A stretch of DNA of 32,003 bases from Leptolyngbyaceae cyanobacterium CSSed165cm_216 (GCA_007135385.1 SLIY01000224.1:1-32003), one strand, 5' to 3'. Counted from the first letter of the stretch, positions 1 through 7,871 are shown. The notes: generated by a model not told the origin, from the letters alone. Translations and numbers: made by a program.

Positions 1-387
1 GGCCTCGCCACGGCGATCGCCGATCTCCCTCGCGATTGCTAACCACTGCTGGTGGTAGTCAATGGCCTGTTGGTATTGCCCCAGCGACTCGTACGCACTG
101 CCTAAGCCACCCAGGGAAATGGCCTCACCACGGCGATCGCCGATCTCCCGCTTGATCACTAACGACTGCTGATGGTAGTCAATGGCCTGTTGGTATTGCC
201 CCAGCGACTCGTACGCACTGCCCAAATTGCCCAGGGACTTGGCCTCACCACGGCGACTTTCCAGCGGAAACGCTTCGCGAACGCCGATCTCCCGCGCGAT
301 CATTAAGTGCTGCTGGTGGTAGTCAATAGCCTGTTGGTATTGCCCCAGCGACCACTGGTACGCATCGCCCAAAGTGCCACAAACATG
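1..387 (-). repeat. Three 120-bp tandem repeats encoding TPR units
   Basis: Bases 1-120, 121-240 and about 241-387 are near-identical copies of a 120-bp unit coding a 40-residue TPR of the kinesin-light-chain type. The array continues past the window start. The high DNA identity indicates recent expansion or homogenisation. Each of the first two copies holds a HIP1 octamer; the third has an insertion there. Confidence 0.9.
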
Positions 388-1758
388 GCCAAAGTTGAGC
401 TTTTCTGCCTGGGTTGGTTGCCACTGGCGATGGAGCTGACCATATAGATCAACTAGGGTGTTGTAGTATCCGCGCAACCTAAAGAAGCCAGCGCATCCAT
501 GAGCTACGCGGGCTGCATCGTTAAAGCGGCCCAATTCTATGAAATGGTAAAACGCCTCCAAGTATTCCCTAGCTACCTCTATGCTGTCGCTAGCCCCAAA
601 CTGTTGCCGACGATGGCTCCAAAAGTAGTCGATCGCCCGTTCGTGGGCGCTGGTCAAATCCCCCGCCTGCCGCTGCACAAACTCGCGAATGCGGGGCTGT
701 AGGCGAAATTGCTGGTGGCCTGTGGTACTGGGCTGGGGCAGTTCTTGCAGCAGCGATCGCCGATCCAAATCGCGCAGGTCAGCATCTGTCACAGGTTGCT
801 CGGGCACCAGGGCCGCAGCCATCTCCGCCGTAAATTCGTTTTGAAACACACTTACCTGGTTCAGCAGGTGCCGCAGCGGCTCGGGCAGGCGATCCAGGCT
901 CCAGATCAACACATCCTCGGCGCTGATGTTGGTTTCGTAGGGGCGATCGCCCCTGAGCTGAAACAGGTTATCAAACTGGTCTAAATGGCTGACCCGGCGG
1001 TGGCCAGGGCGATACTCATGGCGCAACCACCCGGCCACTAGGGTGAGGGCCAAGGGGTTGCCCTGCAACCGCTGGGCCAAAGACACCAGGGCCGGGTCAT
1101 CCTCTACCTCCAGCGCCACCAGCAGCGCCGCCCCTTCCTCCGGGGTCAGGCCCTGATCCAGCAACAACCATTCCGACTGTCGCCAGCCAAAGTACTTGGG
1201 CGGGTATTCTCGACTGGCCAGCAGCAGCACACTCTGGCTACCCAACTGCTGAAAATCTCTCAAAAAGTCAGCATAGCCCCCCTGCCACTCTCCCTCTGGG
1301 GTCAGCAGCGACTCCATATTGTCGATCGCCAGCAGGTAGCGACCCGTTTGTAGATGGCGCAGCAGCCGCTGAGGCAGGTCTTTGTCGTCAATGGCCTGCA
1401 CCTGGTCAAGGGGCACGTCTAGCTCTAGCAAAGCCCGCCGGGCCACGGCGGACAGAACCGTACCGGTGCGCACATCGGCCCCAAACTTGCTGGCAAAGCC
1501 AAGGCAGTCGGCAAAGGCTTTGCCCACCAGGGTAGTTTTGCCAATGCCCCCCTCCCCCCGCACGCCAATGATGGCGGTGGTGCCATCTTGCAGCCAGGTG
1601 GTCAGGTCGCCAAGCTGAGCCTGTCGCCCCTGAAAATAGCGCAGGTCAGGCAGGGGGTCGCTATAAATCAGTCGAGCCTTTTGACCCTCCTGGATAGTGA
1701 TGATATTTTGCTGATTCTCAACCGTGCCCTGGTTGACGACCCCAATTTTTTCAACCAC
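1..1758 (-). CDS. NB-ARC/TPR STAND ATPase (NLR-like), 3' end outside window
   Basis: This is a signal-transduction ATPase of the STAND/NLR class, 586 codons visible and open to the window edge. I chose the GTG at 1758: it is preceded by AGGGG seven bases away, and that Shine-Dalgarno overlaps the stop of the upstream gene. Residues 3-18 read EKIGVVNQGTVENQQN. The NTPase follows, with Walker A GEGGIGKTT (about 68-76), Walker B LLAIDNME (about 142-149), an ASRE sensor-like stretch and a LQGNPLAL (GLPL-like) motif. From about residue 465 there are TPR units containing LGQYQQAIDYHQQ. There is no effector domain at the N-terminus, only the short motif shared with the neighbouring protein. In this family the TPRs sense a ligand and the ATPase oligomerises. 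That this protein triggers the adjacent small protein is inference. Confidence 0.9.
   Translation of the reverse strand, partial: MVEKIGVVNQGTVENQQNIITIQEGQKARLIYSDPLPDLRYFQGRQAQLGDLTTWLQDGTTAIIGVRGEGGIGKTTLVGKAFADCLGFASKFGADVRTGTVLSAVARRALLELDVPLDQVQAIDDKDLPQRLLRHLQTGRYLLAIDNMESLLTPEGEWQGGYADFLRDFQQLGSQSVLLLASREYPPKYFGWRQSEWLLLDQGLTPEEGAALLVALEVEDDPALVSLAQRLQGNPLALTLVAGWLRHEYRPGHRRVSHLDQFDNLFQLRGDRPYETNISAEDVLIWSLDRLPEPLRHLLNQVSVFQNEFTAEMAAALVPEQPVTDADLRDLDRRSLLQELPQPSTTGHQQFRLQPRIREFVQRQAGDLTSAHERAIDYFWSHRRQQFGASDSIEVAREYLEAFYHFIELGRFNDAARVAHGCAGFFRLRGYYNTLVDLYGQLHRQWQPTQAEKLNFGHVCGTLGDAYQWSLGQYQQAIDYHQQHLMIAREIGVREAFPLESRRGEAKSLGNLGSAYESLGQYQQAIDYHQQSLVIKREIGDRRGEAISLGGLGSAYESLGQYQQAIDYHQQWLAIAREIGDRRGEA
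257..283. repeat. 24-bp in-frame palindromic insertion inside a TPR unit
   Basis: Compared with the two neighbouring repeats, the third unit has 24 extra bases exactly where the others have GGCGATCGCC. The extra DNA holds two inverted repeats (TTCC-agc-GGAA and an imperfect CGCTTCGCGAACG). It adds eight residues after EIG without breaking the frame. It resembles the small palindromic elements seen inserted in cyanobacterial genes, but I cannot name the family. Confidence 0.6.
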
Positions 1759-1768
1759 CGATTAGCCC

Positions 1769-2173
1769 CTACAAGCTGAAGGTGTTCTGCTGGTTGACGA
1801 CGGTGCCCTGGTTGACGACACCGATTTTTTCCGCCAGCTGAGTCATATTTACAATTGCCCCCGGCTGGGCCTGCACCGCTGTTTGAATCGCCTGGGCTGA
1901 GGTTTGTAGCTCAAGATCTTGGGCTGCCAAGGCTTCTACGGTTGTGACCAAGGTAGCGGTGCCGTGGGTGGCGGGCTGTTGGTCAGCCAAGGTGGGCTGC
2001 TGGGCCACTTGTTCAATGGCCTGGGCGGTGGCCGGGTCTTTTTTACGCAGGGCAGTCAAAAAGCCGCTAACCAGGTTCCAGACGCTGTCGGACAGCTTTT
2101 CGCCGGTTTTCTCAAAGGCTTTGGTGGCCACCAGTGTGGCGATCGCGGCGGCCGTCAGGCTCACAGGTTCCAT
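1769..2173 (-). CDS. Small putative effector with C-terminal amyloid-like motif
   Basis: This 134-residue protein has no recognised enzymatic domain. Its N-terminus (MEPVSLTAAAIATLVATKAF) is a hydrophobic or amphipathic helix followed by KTGEKLSDSVWNLVSGFLTALRKK. A mostly helical middle region leads to the C-terminal motif EKIGVVNQGTVVNQQN, which is repeated at the N-terminus of the NB-ARC protein downstream. The stop (1769-1771) sits 10 bases before that gene, so the two are very likely co-transcribed. The start could be GTG 2176 or ATG 2173; GGAG lies 5 or 8 bases upstream respectively, and I prefer the ATG. A TACAAT at 2210-2215 could be a -10 element. The layout (membrane-active N-terminal bundle, short C-terminal motif, NLR neighbour) fits a HeLo/Bell-like pore-forming effector, but that role is inference. 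Confidence 0.75.
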   Translation of the reverse strand: MEPVSLTAAAIATLVATKAFEKTGEKLSDSVWNLVSGFLTALRKKDPATAQAIEQVAQQPTLADQQPATHGTATLVTTVEALAAQDLELQTSAQAIQTAVQAQPGAIVNMTQLAEKIGVVNQGTVVNQQNTFSL

Positions 2174-2262
2174 CACAGCGGCTCCAAACCAGGCAATTCG
2201 GTTGGCTTAATTGTACGCGACTCTTCTGTCGAGCCTCACGTTGAGAGCCACGGCAAAACGGC

Positions 2263-3003
2263 TTAATCCAACGCGCCCCAAGTGGCGGGACCAACGATGC
2301 CATCCACCTCCAGGTTATTATCCGCCTGCAAGCGCCGTACCGCCTCCTCAGTAAGCGGGCCAAAGAACCCCGTGATTGGTCCACTGTAGACCCCATTACT
2401 GGTCAGGGCCTGTTGCAGCTGGCGCACGGCGGCCCCTTCCATGCCCGGACGCAACACCGGGCGGGCCGTTGGGGAGGTGGCCGGGGGGGTAGAAGCCGGA
2501 GGGGTAGAGGCCGGGGGCGTGGTTTGGGTGGGGCCAGGGGTATTGCTGGGGGTTTCGGACTGCGGGATGGTCGCCGTAGGTGGGCTAGCCTCAGACGGTG
2601 GGGTGGGAAACAACTGGCTCCAGGTGGCTGGCCCCACAATGCCATCAGCGGTGACCCCAGCCGCCGCCTGGAACTGCTTCACCGCCGCCTCGGTATCCTC
2701 TTGATAGACCCCAGACACGGGTCCAGCATGGTAGCCCAGCAGCACTAACATCGACTGGAGTTCTTTGACCGCATCCCCCTGGCTACCAGGCCGTAACGTG
2801 GGCCGCACAATGCGGCCTCCAGTGACCGAAGGGGCCGCATTAGTATCGACCGTGGGGGGAGCCCCGAGATTAGGCACCTGTCCCAGGGCGGCCCCGGTGG
2901 CTACCCCGGCCAACACCATACCGCTGGCTAGGCCGCAGGCCCACTGGCGATAGTTCAGCCGAGGCAAACGAAGGGTTGGCGAGGCAGGGGCTAAGGGGAT
3001 CAT
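2263..3003 (-). CDS. Secreted protein with two peptidoglycan-binding domains
   Basis: The protein has about 246 residues. A signal peptide or anchor (WACGLASGMVLAGVATGAALGQ) is followed by a PG_binding_1 domain (LRPGSQGDAVKELQ ... ADGIVGPATWSQLF), a Pro/Thr/Ser-rich linker and a second PG_binding_1 domain (LRPGMEGAAVRQLQ ... VDGIVGPATWGALD) at the C-terminus. Such proteins bind the cell wall, and no catalytic domain is present. An upstream ATG at 3036 is in frame but lies inside a TATAAT sequence. The ATG at 3003 has GGAG nine bases before it, so I chose the shorter form. The gene is divergent from the one at 3085. The exact physiological role is unknown. Confidence 0.85.
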   Translation of the reverse strand: MIPLAPASPTLRLPRLNYRQWACGLASGMVLAGVATGAALGQVPNLGAPPTVDTNAAPSVTGGRIVRPTLRPGSQGDAVKELQSMLVLLGYHAGPVSGVYQEDTEAAVKQFQAAAGVTADGIVGPATWSQLFPTPPSEASPPTATIPQSETPSNTPGPTQTTPPASTPPASTPPATSPTARPVLRPGMEGAAVRQLQQALTSNGVYSGPITGFFGPLTEEAVRRLQADNNLEVDGIVGPATWGALD

Positions 3004-3034
3004 GGTCACCATCTCCAGCAGAACAGACGAAAGC

Positions 3035-3040
3035 ATTATA
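3035..3040 (-). promoter_or_regulatory. Possible -10 box of the peptidoglycan-binding gene
   Basis: The minus strand reads TATAAT here, 32 bases before the chosen ATG at 3003. The upstream -35 region is poor. It supports the downstream start because the alternative ATG at 3036 would overlap the promoter element. Confidence 0.35.
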
Positions 3041-3084
3041 TAGTCGTTAGTTAGTCCATAAAGGCTAGGCTATAACCATAGCTT

Positions 3085-3879
3085 GTGAGCGTTAGTTTCG
3101 TGTCTACTCGACAGCGGTTTTGGGCCGTTGTGATCAGTTTGCTAGCCTGCGATCGCTGGTTGCAAGTGGTCAATTTTGCCGATCGGCTGGGCCGATCGGC
3201 CCCGGCAGCAGCCCCCTGGTTTGCCGGTTGCTTAGCGGTGGCCCAGGCCTGTACAAGGGCACCGTTACCCCCCGCCGATCGCTGGACCCAGTATTTCCAA
3301 GCCCAGGCCCAAGCCCAGGCCCAGGGGCAACCCGGGGCACTACTGCTGGCGGCCTTACCGGTGTTGTTGGTGAATGCCGATGGCTATGGCCACCGCCGTC
3401 GGGCCATGCAGCTGTGGACTGAATCCCTGGGGCTTCAGGCGCCAGATCAGATGGCCTTAGACGAAGGGTTTGTAATCATTTGTGACCGATTGAATCAACA
3501 TCAACCCCAGGGCAGCCACCCCCCGGAACCACCCCATCTAGAACAGTGCCATGGATGGCCAACGTCTAACCCACGATCGGGCTATGGGCGCGCCCAGATC
3601 CTCATCCAGCAGAGTCAACAGCAATTCACCCTAGCCCTAGGGCTGGCCGATCGCATGGGCTGGTCGACAGCCATGATCGGCCTCGTGGGCAGCCTTCTAG
3701 CCTGGCAAACAGGGGTTGTGCCGTTGTGGTTGAGCTACCCCATGGGTCCCCAGGATACGGCCTGGGGTGACTCCTACCCCGACTTAGAGACCTTGGCTAA
3801 AACCCTCTATGCCAGTTGGGCCGCAGGTCGTGGCCAAGCCCTGGGTCAGGGTCTGACACCGCCACCGATTGAGGCTTAG
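3085..3879 (+). CDS. Degenerate ADP-ribosylglycohydrolase-like protein
   Basis: The protein has 264 residues and I do not recognise it with certainty. The start RFWAVVISLLACDRW lines up with the RFRGALLGLAxGDALG opening of ADP-ribosylglycohydrolases. The later stretch ADRMGWSTAMIGLVGSLLAWQTGVVPLWL resembles the family's GGDTDTxxAIxGAxxGAxxGxxxIPxxW motif. The metal-binding and catalytic Asp/Thr positions of both motifs are not kept, so if it belongs to the family it is probably inactive. There is a Gln/Ala repeat (QAQAQAQAQGQ) at about residue 72. The start is GTG without a clear ribosome-binding site, and GTG 3100 is an alternative. It is transcribed away from the peptidoglycan-binding gene and lies 162 bases before pgpH. 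Confidence 0.6.
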   Translation: MSVSFVSTRQRFWAVVISLLACDRWLQVVNFADRLGRSAPAAAPWFAGCLAVAQACTRAPLPPADRWTQYFQAQAQAQAQGQPGALLLAALPVLLVNADGYGHRRRAMQLWTESLGLQAPDQMALDEGFVIICDRLNQHQPQGSHPPEPPHLEQCHGWPTSNPRSGYGRAQILIQQSQQQFTLALGLADRMGWSTAMIGLVGSLLAWQTGVVPLWLSYPMGPQDTAWGDSYPDLETLAKTLYASWAAGRGQALGQGLTPPPIEA

Positions 3880-3922
3880 GAGAACTGTCTACAGCTACCA
3901 CTGCACCTCAAAAAGGGACGCT

Positions 3923-3928
3923 TATAAT
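3923..3928 (+). promoter_or_regulatory. Possible -10 box upstream of pgpH
   Basis: TATAAT occurs in the 162-base gap, 113 bases before the pgpH start. The matching -35 region (CTGCAC around 3901) is weak. It is reported only as a candidate. Confidence 0.3.
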
Positions 3929-4041
3929 GGCTGAAGAAGAACTCTAGCCTTGATGGTTGATTTAACCTATTTATGAGGCGTGGTCATCGGTCTACTGTTG
4001 CTACATGAGCAGAGTTCGTTAACGTTCCTAACCTTTAACCT

Positions 4042-6639
4042 ATGAAGGCGATTCAGGATTTAGTGGCAACGGTTGAACGATGGTGGTCAGGCAACCCGCC
4101 CTCGATTAACTCTAAGACCCATCCGCTGACAGGCAATTCCTGGGCCGGTAAACCGGTACCAGGACTGCAGCCGTTGTCGCCCTCTTCCATCGGGCCGTCC
4201 TCCACGGGGCTGCCCGGTGCCGGGGCTGAGATATCCCCCAAAAAGGCTGATGATACTGGTATGGTGGCGACCCCGGTTGCACCCGCCTCCCGTCCTGCCA
4301 CCTGTCGGCCCACTAAACGGCGTCGCGGTGTGCGTCATCCGAAACTCGCCCTCACAATTACCATTCTCGGTCTGACGGCGGTGCTGGGTCAGCGCTTTTA
4401 CAACCAACCCAGCTTACAGGTAGGTAGTGTTGCCCCTGAAACGGTGGTGGCCCCCGCAGATGCCCGGGTAGAAGACCGTGAGACGACGGAGGAACGACGG
4501 CGAGATGCCCGCACCGGGGCATTGCGAGTCCTGCGAATTGACGATGCTACTAATGAAGCCGTCTTGCGTTCCCTGGGCAATTTAACCAACCAGGTAGGGG
4601 ATATTCTGCGCCAAGCCGAGCAGGTGCCGTTTGTTTCTACGGCCCATCTGTCTACCCATGTACAGTACTATCTACGCCAGTCTGACGATGCCAGTTGGCT
4701 GAAGTTACGCAGTCTAGTAGCCCCTGCCGCCGATGTAGACGCTGGGCCGCGCTCCGCCGTGGAACTGGAAACCCTAATCCGGGGCCAAACCCTGACCCCG
4801 GATCAAGAAAAGGCGCTGCAAGAGCTATGGTCCTATAACCAGCGAGCCTCCACCCAAGCGTTTGCGGAGTTACTCGATCGGGTTGAGCAATCTCGCCAGT
4901 CCTATCAGCAGGCCATGGCTAATCTGACCTTACTGGCGTCTCAGGTGGACGGACTCACCGCTAGTCCGCAACTGTTTGAGGTGAATACCCAAGAGTGGGC
5001 CAACACCCAAAGTGGCCTGCACCGGGCAGCAGAACGGATGTTGGCTCAGGGAATTGCCCCTGGGTTACCCGCTGATGTGTTGACCGAAGCCACTGAAGCC
5101 CAGCTGCGGGGCTCGGTGCCCCGGTCGATGGAGGGGGTTGCTAAGACCCTCTTACTGTCAGTGCTAGAACCTAACTTGGTGGAAGATTCTGACCGCACTC
5201 GCATTCAGGCGGATATGGCCGCTGAAGCGGTGAAGCCCGTCTATGTGGAGGCGCAGCAAGGAGAGCTGATTGTAGCAGCCGGGGATACGATTTCCCATAG
5301 TGATTTTGTGCTACTGGATAGCTTTAACCTGAGTCAGCGCCGCTTTAACTACTGGGGTCTTGCCATGTTCGGCGGGCTGGTGGGAGTTGGTGTAGGGGCT
5401 TTCCTGGTGATCGAGCAGTGGGTGCCCCAACGCCTACGCCAGCAAGACTATGTCTTGATCGCCGCGATGGTGGTCAGTGCTGGGGTGATGAAGATGGTGA
5501 GTGTGGTGGCCTATGGGCTACCGGCCATCGGCTTGTTAGCTGGGAGCTTTTATGGACCGGTGCTGGGGGGGACGGTGGTGATCCTCCTGGCCGTGTTACT
5601 GCCGGTGGGCGCTACGGTCAGCGGTATTCCCTTTGCGGCGGGGGTGGCGGGGGCCTTGGTGTGCAGTATTCTGGCAGGGCGAATGCGATCGCGGGAAGAA
5701 CTGGCTCTGCTGGGGGGGGGCATAGGCTTAACCCAGGGGGTCGTTTATGTGTTGTTGACCCTGGTGGTCAGTCCGGTGTCGCTGCTGTCGGCCTGGGCCA
5801 CCATTTTGACCGGGGCCGCCCTCCAGGGGGTCTACGGGGTCCTGTCCAGTATTGCGGCCCTGGGCATTAGCCCCTATCTAGAGCACCTGTTTGATTTGGT
5901 CACCCCAATTCGTCTAGCGGAGCTCTCTAACCCCAACCGCCCCATGTTGAAGCGATTGGCTTCAGAAGCACCGGGTACATTTCAGCACACCCTATTTGTA
6001 GCTAGCCTGGCGGAGGCGGCGGCTCGAGCCTTGGGCTGCAATGTGGAGTTGGTGCGCGCTGGCACGCTGTACCACGACATTGGTAAGATGCACGATCCCC
6101 AGGGATTTATTGAAAACCAGATGGGAGGGCCGAACAAACACGACGAGCTGAATGATCCCTGGGTGAGTGCCACCATCATCAAAAAGCATGTCACCGAAGG
6201 ACTGGTTATGGCCCGTAGGTGTCGCCTGCCGAAAGCCCTGCGCGCCTTTATCCCCGAGCACCAGGGAACAATGCTGATCAGCTATTTTCACCACCAGGCA
6301 GAAGAAATGGCCAAGGACGATCCGGCTCTGGCGGTGAAAGAGTCCGACTTCCGCTATGATGGGCCAATTCCCCAATCCCCAGAAACCGGGATTGTAATGC
6401 TAGCAGATTCCTGCGAGGCGGCCCTGCGATCGCTGACCAATGCCACCCCAGATGAAGCCCTGGCCATGGTCAATCGGATTATGCGCGCCCGCTGGAAAGA
6501 TAACCAATTGGTCGACTCGGGCCTCACCCGTGAGCACATGACCGTGATTGCTGGTATTTTTGTGCAGGTGTGGCAGCAGTACAACCACAAGCGCATTGCC
6601 TATCCCAAGGCGGCCCTCACCCCTAGGATCAGGGCTTGA
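4042..6639 (+). CDS. pgpH: 7TM-HD family phosphohydrolase (PgpH-type, c-di-AMP phosphodiesterase)
   Basis: The protein has 865 residues. It begins with a disordered Pro/Ser-rich cytoplasmic region of about 90 residues, a basic patch (KRRRGVRHPK) and a first membrane helix (LALTITILGLTAVLG). An extracytoplasmic 7TMR-HDED domain follows (about 130-430), then a block of membrane helices (about 440-600) and a cytoplasmic HD domain. The HD metal ligands are visible: His at about 649 (FQHTLFVASLAEAAARALG) and HDIGKM at about 678, with a later PEHQGT. PgpH hydrolyses cyclic di-AMP, which controls osmotic and potassium balance. The family assignment is firm; substrate and signal are inferred from homologues. 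The final codons lie in a 21-bp tandem duplication. Confidence 0.93.
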   Translation: MKAIQDLVATVERWWSGNPPSINSKTHPLTGNSWAGKPVPGLQPLSPSSIGPSSTGLPGAGAEISPKKADDTGMVATPVAPASRPATCRPTKRRRGVRHPKLALTITILGLTAVLGQRFYNQPSLQVGSVAPETVVAPADARVEDRETTEERRRDARTGALRVLRIDDATNEAVLRSLGNLTNQVGDILRQAEQVPFVSTAHLSTHVQYYLRQSDDASWLKLRSLVAPAADVDAGPRSAVELETLIRGQTLTPDQEKALQELWSYNQRASTQAFAELLDRVEQSRQSYQQAMANLTLLASQVDGLTASPQLFEVNTQEWANTQSGLHRAAERMLAQGIAPGLPADVLTEATEAQLRGSVPRSMEGVAKTLLLSVLEPNLVEDSDRTRIQADMAAEAVKPVYVEAQQGELIVAAGDTISHSDFVLLDSFNLSQRRFNYWGLAMFGGLVGVGVGAFLVIEQWVPQRLRQQDYVLIAAMVVSAGVMKMVSVVAYGLPAIGLLAGSFYGPVLGGTVVILLAVLLPVGATVSGIPFAAGVAGALVCSILAGRMRSREELALLGGGIGLTQGVVYVLLTLVVSPVSLLSAWATILTGAALQGVYGVLSSIAALGISPYLEHLFDLVTPIRLAELSNPNRPMLKRLASEAPGTFQHTLFVASLAEAAARALGCNVELVRAGTLYHDIGKMHDPQGFIENQMGGPNKHDELNDPWVSATIIKKHVTEGLVMARRCRLPKALRAFIPEHQGTMLISYFHHQAEEMAKDDPALAVKESDFRYDGPIPQSPETGIVMLADSCEAALRSLTNATPDEALAMVNRIMRARWKDNQLVDSGLTREHMTVIAGIFVQVWQQYNHKRIAYPKAALTPRIRA

Positions 6640-6676
6640 TATATAGCAAAAGAACCTTGATATATAGCAAAAGAAC
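6635..6676 (+). repeat. Perfect 21-bp tandem duplication spanning the pgpH stop
   Basis: Bases 6635-6655 are repeated exactly at 6656-6676 (each begins CTTGATATATAGC). The first copy supplies the TGA stop of pgpH; the second is non-coding. Confidence 0.9.
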
Positions 6677-6804
6677 AAAGAGGGAAGAACGTAGGGCATA
6701 GCCCGTACGTAGCAGAGCGAGTGAAACACTTGCTGAACGCGGGTTTTACGCCTGTGATGTGTCTTGACTATGGGGCCATCTGCACTGGCGGCGGCTATAG
6801 GGCG

Positions 6805-6849
6805 CTGCGGCATAAGTCGGCCAACCATTCCTGATGTCTGGTACCTAGA
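6805..6849 (+). repeat. Dispersed intergenic repeat, copy A (22-bp core plus heptamer tail)
   Basis: The core CTGCGGCATAAGTCGGCC + AACC (6805-6826) recurs at 17507 (20 of 22 bases identical) and 15313. It is followed by heptamer-like units (CCTGATG, TCTGGTA, CCTAGAA) ending in ACCTAGA, 17 bases after the core as in copy B. Confidence 0.6.
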
Positions 6850-6908
6850 ATATGACACCCTTCGCAAAGGTGATCGTTTCAAGGTGATCGTATTTGTGTG
6901 AACCGGTA

Positions 6909-7217
6909 CTAATGCCCCTCCATCAGGTTACTGGTTTCAAAGTCAGCACAGTCGATGGCAGCCTCTGAGAGAGCCGTCTTGGGGTGCAGGGGGCATTTCA
7001 AAAAGGCGCTGTTGGTGAAATAACGGCAGTTGGCACAGGGAATTTTATGCATCACCGTGGCCCGGTTGACCCCATCACGGATGGCCGCTATCAGGTTCCA
7101 AGCCACTAAACCGACTAATAACCAGGCCAGCACAAAGCACATCGGCACCAAAATGGGCTGAATCAACTGGGTTAGCGCGACGGTGCTTTTCACCAGCAGC
7201 TGTACGATTGTGTCCAT
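6909..7217 (-). CDS. Small membrane protein with C-terminal cysteine cluster
   Basis: This 102-residue protein has one or two hydrophobic segments near the N-terminus (LIQPILVPMCFVLAWLLVGLVAWNLI). A cytoplasmic or lumenal tail follows with four cysteines in the pattern CANC-x10-C-x14-C (PCANCRYF ... LKCPLHP ... DCADFE), which could bind a metal. I recognise the pattern as a cyanobacterial conserved hypothetical but know of no function. The codon use looks normal. It lies 216 bases downstream of exbD on the same strand. The gap between them holds no gene I can see. Confidence 0.75.
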   Translation of the reverse strand: MDTIVQLLVKSTVALTQLIQPILVPMCFVLAWLLVGLVAWNLIAAIRDGVNRATVMHKIPCANCRYFTNSAFLKCPLHPKTALSEAAIDCADFETSNLMEGH

Positions 7218-7433
7218 GATGTTCCTAGGGTTTTGCTGCGCGACGGTAGGCCCAGTCCTGTCAGTCTGACTGCGGCTAATTAAACCTGTACCAAGTCCAG
7301 CACTAAGGTTCTGTCTAGGGGAAAGCGCCAGTTTTCGAACTGGACTTGGATCAGCGGCCCGAACTGCACTTCTATAGATTAATGCATTTGTCAGGTTAAT
7401 TCATTTGTAGTCAATTCATGTGTGGTTGCACCT

Positions 7434-7856
7434 TCACGGGGCAGGAGCTAAGGCGTCATGGGGTTGGGTGGCAATGGCTAACTGGACCCCCTCTAGGGTT
7501 CTCAGTTGATCCATCACAGCCACAACCCGACCATGGGGGACACTGGCATCAGCCCGAATCACCACCAAGTTCCCCTCAGTAGCGGTAATCAACGTCTGCA
7601 CCGCTGCTAGCAACTGGTTGTCCTCATAGGGGCGATCGCCAATGAACACCTGGCCACTGGAGTCAAGGGTGACCACCAGCCGCTGTTGGGGCTGCCCTTC
7701 AGCCGTTTGGGCTCCGGGCAGGGCCACAGGCAACCCTTCGTGACGGGTTAAAAATAGACTGGAAATGATAAAAAAGGCCAGCACCGCAAACACCACATCA
7801 ATCATCGGCACAATGTTGATGCTAATGGGGGTTTCCGGGTCATCTGGCAGACGCAT
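7434..7856 (-). CDS. exbD: ExbD/TolR-family biopolymer transport protein
   Basis: The protein has 140 residues, typical for ExbD. The N-terminus is cytoplasmic, and the single membrane helix (ISINIVPMIDVVFAVLAFFIISSLFL) carries the conserved proton-path aspartate in PMIDV. A periplasmic domain follows, including DRPYEDNQLLAAVQTL and VVIRADASVPHGRVVAVMDQLR. ExbD works with ExbB and uses proton-motive force to energise TonB- or Tol-type outer-membrane processes. No ExbB gene is adjacent, which is unusual because the two are normally neighbours. It begins 15 bases after the preceding hypothetical gene and is probably in the same operon as tsaE. Confidence 0.93.
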   Translation of the reverse strand: MRLPDDPETPISINIVPMIDVVFAVLAFFIISSLFLTRHEGLPVALPGAQTAEGQPQQRLVVTLDSSGQVFIGDRPYEDNQLLAAVQTLITATEGNLVVIRADASVPHGRVVAVMDQLRTLEGVQLAIATQPHDALAPAP

Positions 7857-7871
7857 AGGGCAGTGTTAGGC

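Noticed and set aside
1..387. Possible CRISPR array from regular repeats
   Set aside because: Units are contiguous 120-bp coding repeats with no spacers.
2413..2748. Gly/Arg-rich plus-strand ORF opposite the peptidoglycan-binding gene
   Set aside because: It is an antisense shadow of the Pro/Thr-rich linker.
5418..5870. 150-codon ORF inside pgpH in another frame
   Set aside because: It is Gly/Arg-rich shadow sequence of the membrane-helix region.
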